The translations under genes and the position numbers were made by a program. The notes beneath the pieces were generated by a model. That model had not been told where the DNA came from. It made no database searches and saw nothing but the letters and a program-made list of their open reading frames with translations. A DNA stretch of 64,000 bases, from the NCBI RefSeq assembly GCF_001953865.1, contig NZ_MQUQ01000001.1, positions 330,890-394,889 of the forward strand. Direction: 5' to 3'. Below, one piece after another: positions 62,872 to 64,000 of this stretch. Numbering within the stretch: position 1 is the stretch's first letter; each line of letters starts with the position of its first letter. The DNA is from Amycolatopsis coloradensis (lineage in GTDB: Bacteria; Actinomycetota; Actinomycetes; Mycobacteriales; Pseudonocardiaceae).

Positions 62872-63867
62872 ATGCGCGCCAGCCGCCTGGTGTCCCTGCT
62901 GTTGCTGCTGCAGACACGGGACCGGATGACCGCCCAGCAGCTGGCCGACACCCTGGAGGTTTCTATACGGACCATCTATCGGGACGTGGAAGCGCTGAAC
63001 GCGGCAGGCGTACCGATCTACGGCGAACCCGGCAACGAGGGTGGTTACCGCTTACTGGAGGGCTACCGAACCCGGTTGACCGGTCTGACCGCCACCGAAG
63101 CCCAGACGTTGTTTCTGACCGGATTGCCCGCGGCGGCCGCCCAGCTAGGCCTCACGACCGCGGTGACCGGCGCGCGGCTCAAACTCGCCGCCGCGCTGCC
63201 CGAGGAGTTGCGTGACCGCGCCGACCGCGTCGCCGACCGGTTCCACCTCGACGCGCCCTCGTGGTTCCACGAGGACGACCGCACCCCCCACCTGGCTGTG
63301 GTCGCCGACGCCGTGTGGAACCAGCACGCCCTGCAGATCCGCTACCTGCGCTGGGCGAAACCGCACGAGATCACCCGGATCACCCAACCGTATGGTCTCG
63401 TCCTCAAAGCCGGTCACTGGTACCTCGTGGCCAGCCACCAGGGCCAGTTCCGCACCTACCGGATCTCCCGCATCCTCGACGCGCACGCACTCCCTGAATC
63501 CTTTGCCCGCGTGGAAGACTTCACCCTCGCCAGCTACTGGCGTGGCTATCTCGAGCACTTCGACCAGCGCCGGCACCAGCACCAGGCGACGCTGCGGGTC
63601 TCCCCCCACGGCCTTGACCTGCTGCCCCACCTGCTGGAACCGGCCGTGGTCCACGCCGCCCGGCAGACCGCGACGGAACCGGACCTGCAAGGCTGGACCC
63701 AGATCACCATCCCCACCGAGTCGGTCGAAGCAGCTCTGCCCGAACTGCTCAAACTCGGCGCCGATGCCGAAGTCCTCGCACCCGAAAACCTGCGCGCCCA
63801 CATCATCCATACCCTCCGGGCAATGAATCACGTCTACACCCTGGGCACGAGCCCCCACCAGCCCTGA
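62872..63867 (+). CDS. WYL-domain (YafY-type) transcriptional regulator
   Basis: This 331-residue protein has an N-terminal winged HTH (RLVSLLLLLQTRDRMTAQQLADTLEVS, then RTIYRDVEALNAAGVPIYGE), the central WYL ligand-binding domain (LQIRYLRWAKP, then HWYLVASHQGQFRTYRISRI) and a C-terminal WCX-like extension (VHAARQTATEPD). It probably senses a small ligand or nucleic acid and controls the divergent SnoaL-like gene. The ATG at 62872 marks the start of homology; an upstream in-frame ATG/GTG gives only a non-conserved extension. A TTA codon is present at 63052. Confidence 0.92.
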   Translation: MRASRLVSLLLLLQTRDRMTAQQLADTLEVSIRTIYRDVEALNAAGVPIYGEPGNEGGYRLLEGYRTRLTGLTATEAQTLFLTGLPAAAAQLGLTTAVTGARLKLAAALPEELRDRADRVADRFHLDAPSWFHEDDRTPHLAVVADAVWNQHALQIRYLRWAKPHEITRITQPYGLVLKAGHWYLVASHQGQFRTYRISRILDAHALPESFARVEDFTLASYWRGYLEHFDQRRHQHQATLRVSPHGLDLLPHLLEPAVVHAARQTATEPDLQGWTQITIPTESVEAALPELLKLGADAEVLAPENLRAHIIHTLRAMNHVYTLGTSPHQP

Positions 63868-63886
63868 CGCCGCGCCATCGAGGGAC

Positions 63887-64000
63887 TGCCCCGAGTTTGG
63901 TTGACACCGGGGATGTGGTGTTTCAGGCCGCTGACGCGGCGGTGTAGATGGTCTCAAACTCGACCGGGGTGAGTTTGCCCAGGGCTCGTTGTCGGCGTTT
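63887..64000 (-). mobile_element. End of an IS3-family element (continues beyond window)
   Basis: The terminal sequence TGCCCCGAGTTTGGTTGACA begins at 63887 and is followed inward by the 3' end of OrfB. It shares the core CCCCGRGTTTG with the IS3 end at 60446. The rest of the element is outside the window. Confidence 0.75.
63923..64000 (-). CDS. IS3 transposase OrfB, C-terminal end (partial)
   Basis: The last 25 codons of an OrfB-type transposase are visible, reading RRQRALGKLTPVEFETIY and ending TAASAA. This matches the conserved IS3 OrfB tail (RRHSALGxLTPVEFE). The start lies beyond the window edge. It may be a full copy, unlike the two decayed IS3 elements at 51 and 60 kb. Confidence 0.82.
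   Translation of the reverse strand, partial: KRRQRALGKLTPVEFETIYTAASAA

Overview
The window is about 64 kb of high-GC actinomycete DNA. Frequent GTG/TTG starts, overlapping start/stop codons, Tat-type and TPR regulator proteins, DUF6230/DUF6114 and calerythrin-like genes, and rare TTA codons fit a Pseudonocardiaceae- or Streptomyces-like chromosome. The genus cannot be fixed from sequence alone.

Layout. (1) 1-3.5 kb: the end of a sugar ABC-transport operon (two MalF/MalG-type permeases), a ROK repressor/kinase-like protein and a Gfo/Idh/MocA oxidoreductase, closed by a strong hairpin. (2) 3.6-11.3 kb: housekeeping and envelope genes (hemerythrin-like protein, cytochrome oxidase subunit I, DUF3072, a secreted four-cysteine protein, a DUF2550-like membrane protein, a DUF6230/DUF6114 pair) with long sparse stretches. 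(3) 11.7-40.8 kb: the centrepiece, a polyunsaturated-fatty-acid-synthase-like ('Pfa-type') lipid or polyketide locus. A dedicated acetyl-CoA carboxylase (fused AccD-AccA, BCCP, biotin carboxylase) reads rightward. The megasynthase reads leftward in two blocks: PfaD-type enoyl reductase, KS-AT-ACP-KR-DH, PfaB-type AT fused to four hotdog dehydratase domains, and a LuxR protein; then WS/DGAT acyltransferase, LuxR protein, AT-ACP, FabL-like enoyl reductase-KS-CLF-KR-DH, and an SDR. Between the blocks, reading rightward, lie a small charged phasin-like protein, a PhaR-N-domain protein and a UbiB/ABC1 kinase.

(4) 41-50 kb: Tat-exported cholesterol-oxidase-like GMC flavoprotein, a TPR regulator with two tiny downstream ORFs (one Trp-rich), an EVE/PUA-like protein, a repeat protein, and a leftward operon of calerythrin-like EF-hand protein, divergent isocitrate/isopropylmalate-dehydrogenase-family protein, cysteine hydrolase and SAM methyltransferase. 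(5) 50.8-57 kb: a decayed IS3 element next to a rightward operon of lower GC with TTA codons, encoding an imine reductase-thioester reductase fusion, a small membrane protein, a phosphatidylserine-decarboxylase homologue and a flavin amine oxidase; an IS5-type remnant follows. (6) 57.5-64 kb: small genes (ANTAR-like, DUF6131), IS3 fragments, a truncated HTH gene, a double SnoaL-like protein divergent from a WYL/YafY regulator, and the end of another IS3 transposase at the window edge.

Working model (inference). The carboxylase supplies malonyl-CoA; the Pfa-like assembly line makes a highly reduced or partly unsaturated acyl chain; WS/DGAT is the only visible off-loading candidate and would place the chain in a neutral lipid, which the phasin/PhaR-like proteins could package. 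The 52-56.6 kb operon is a separate, probably acquired system that may join a reduced acyl aldehyde to an amine through an imine.
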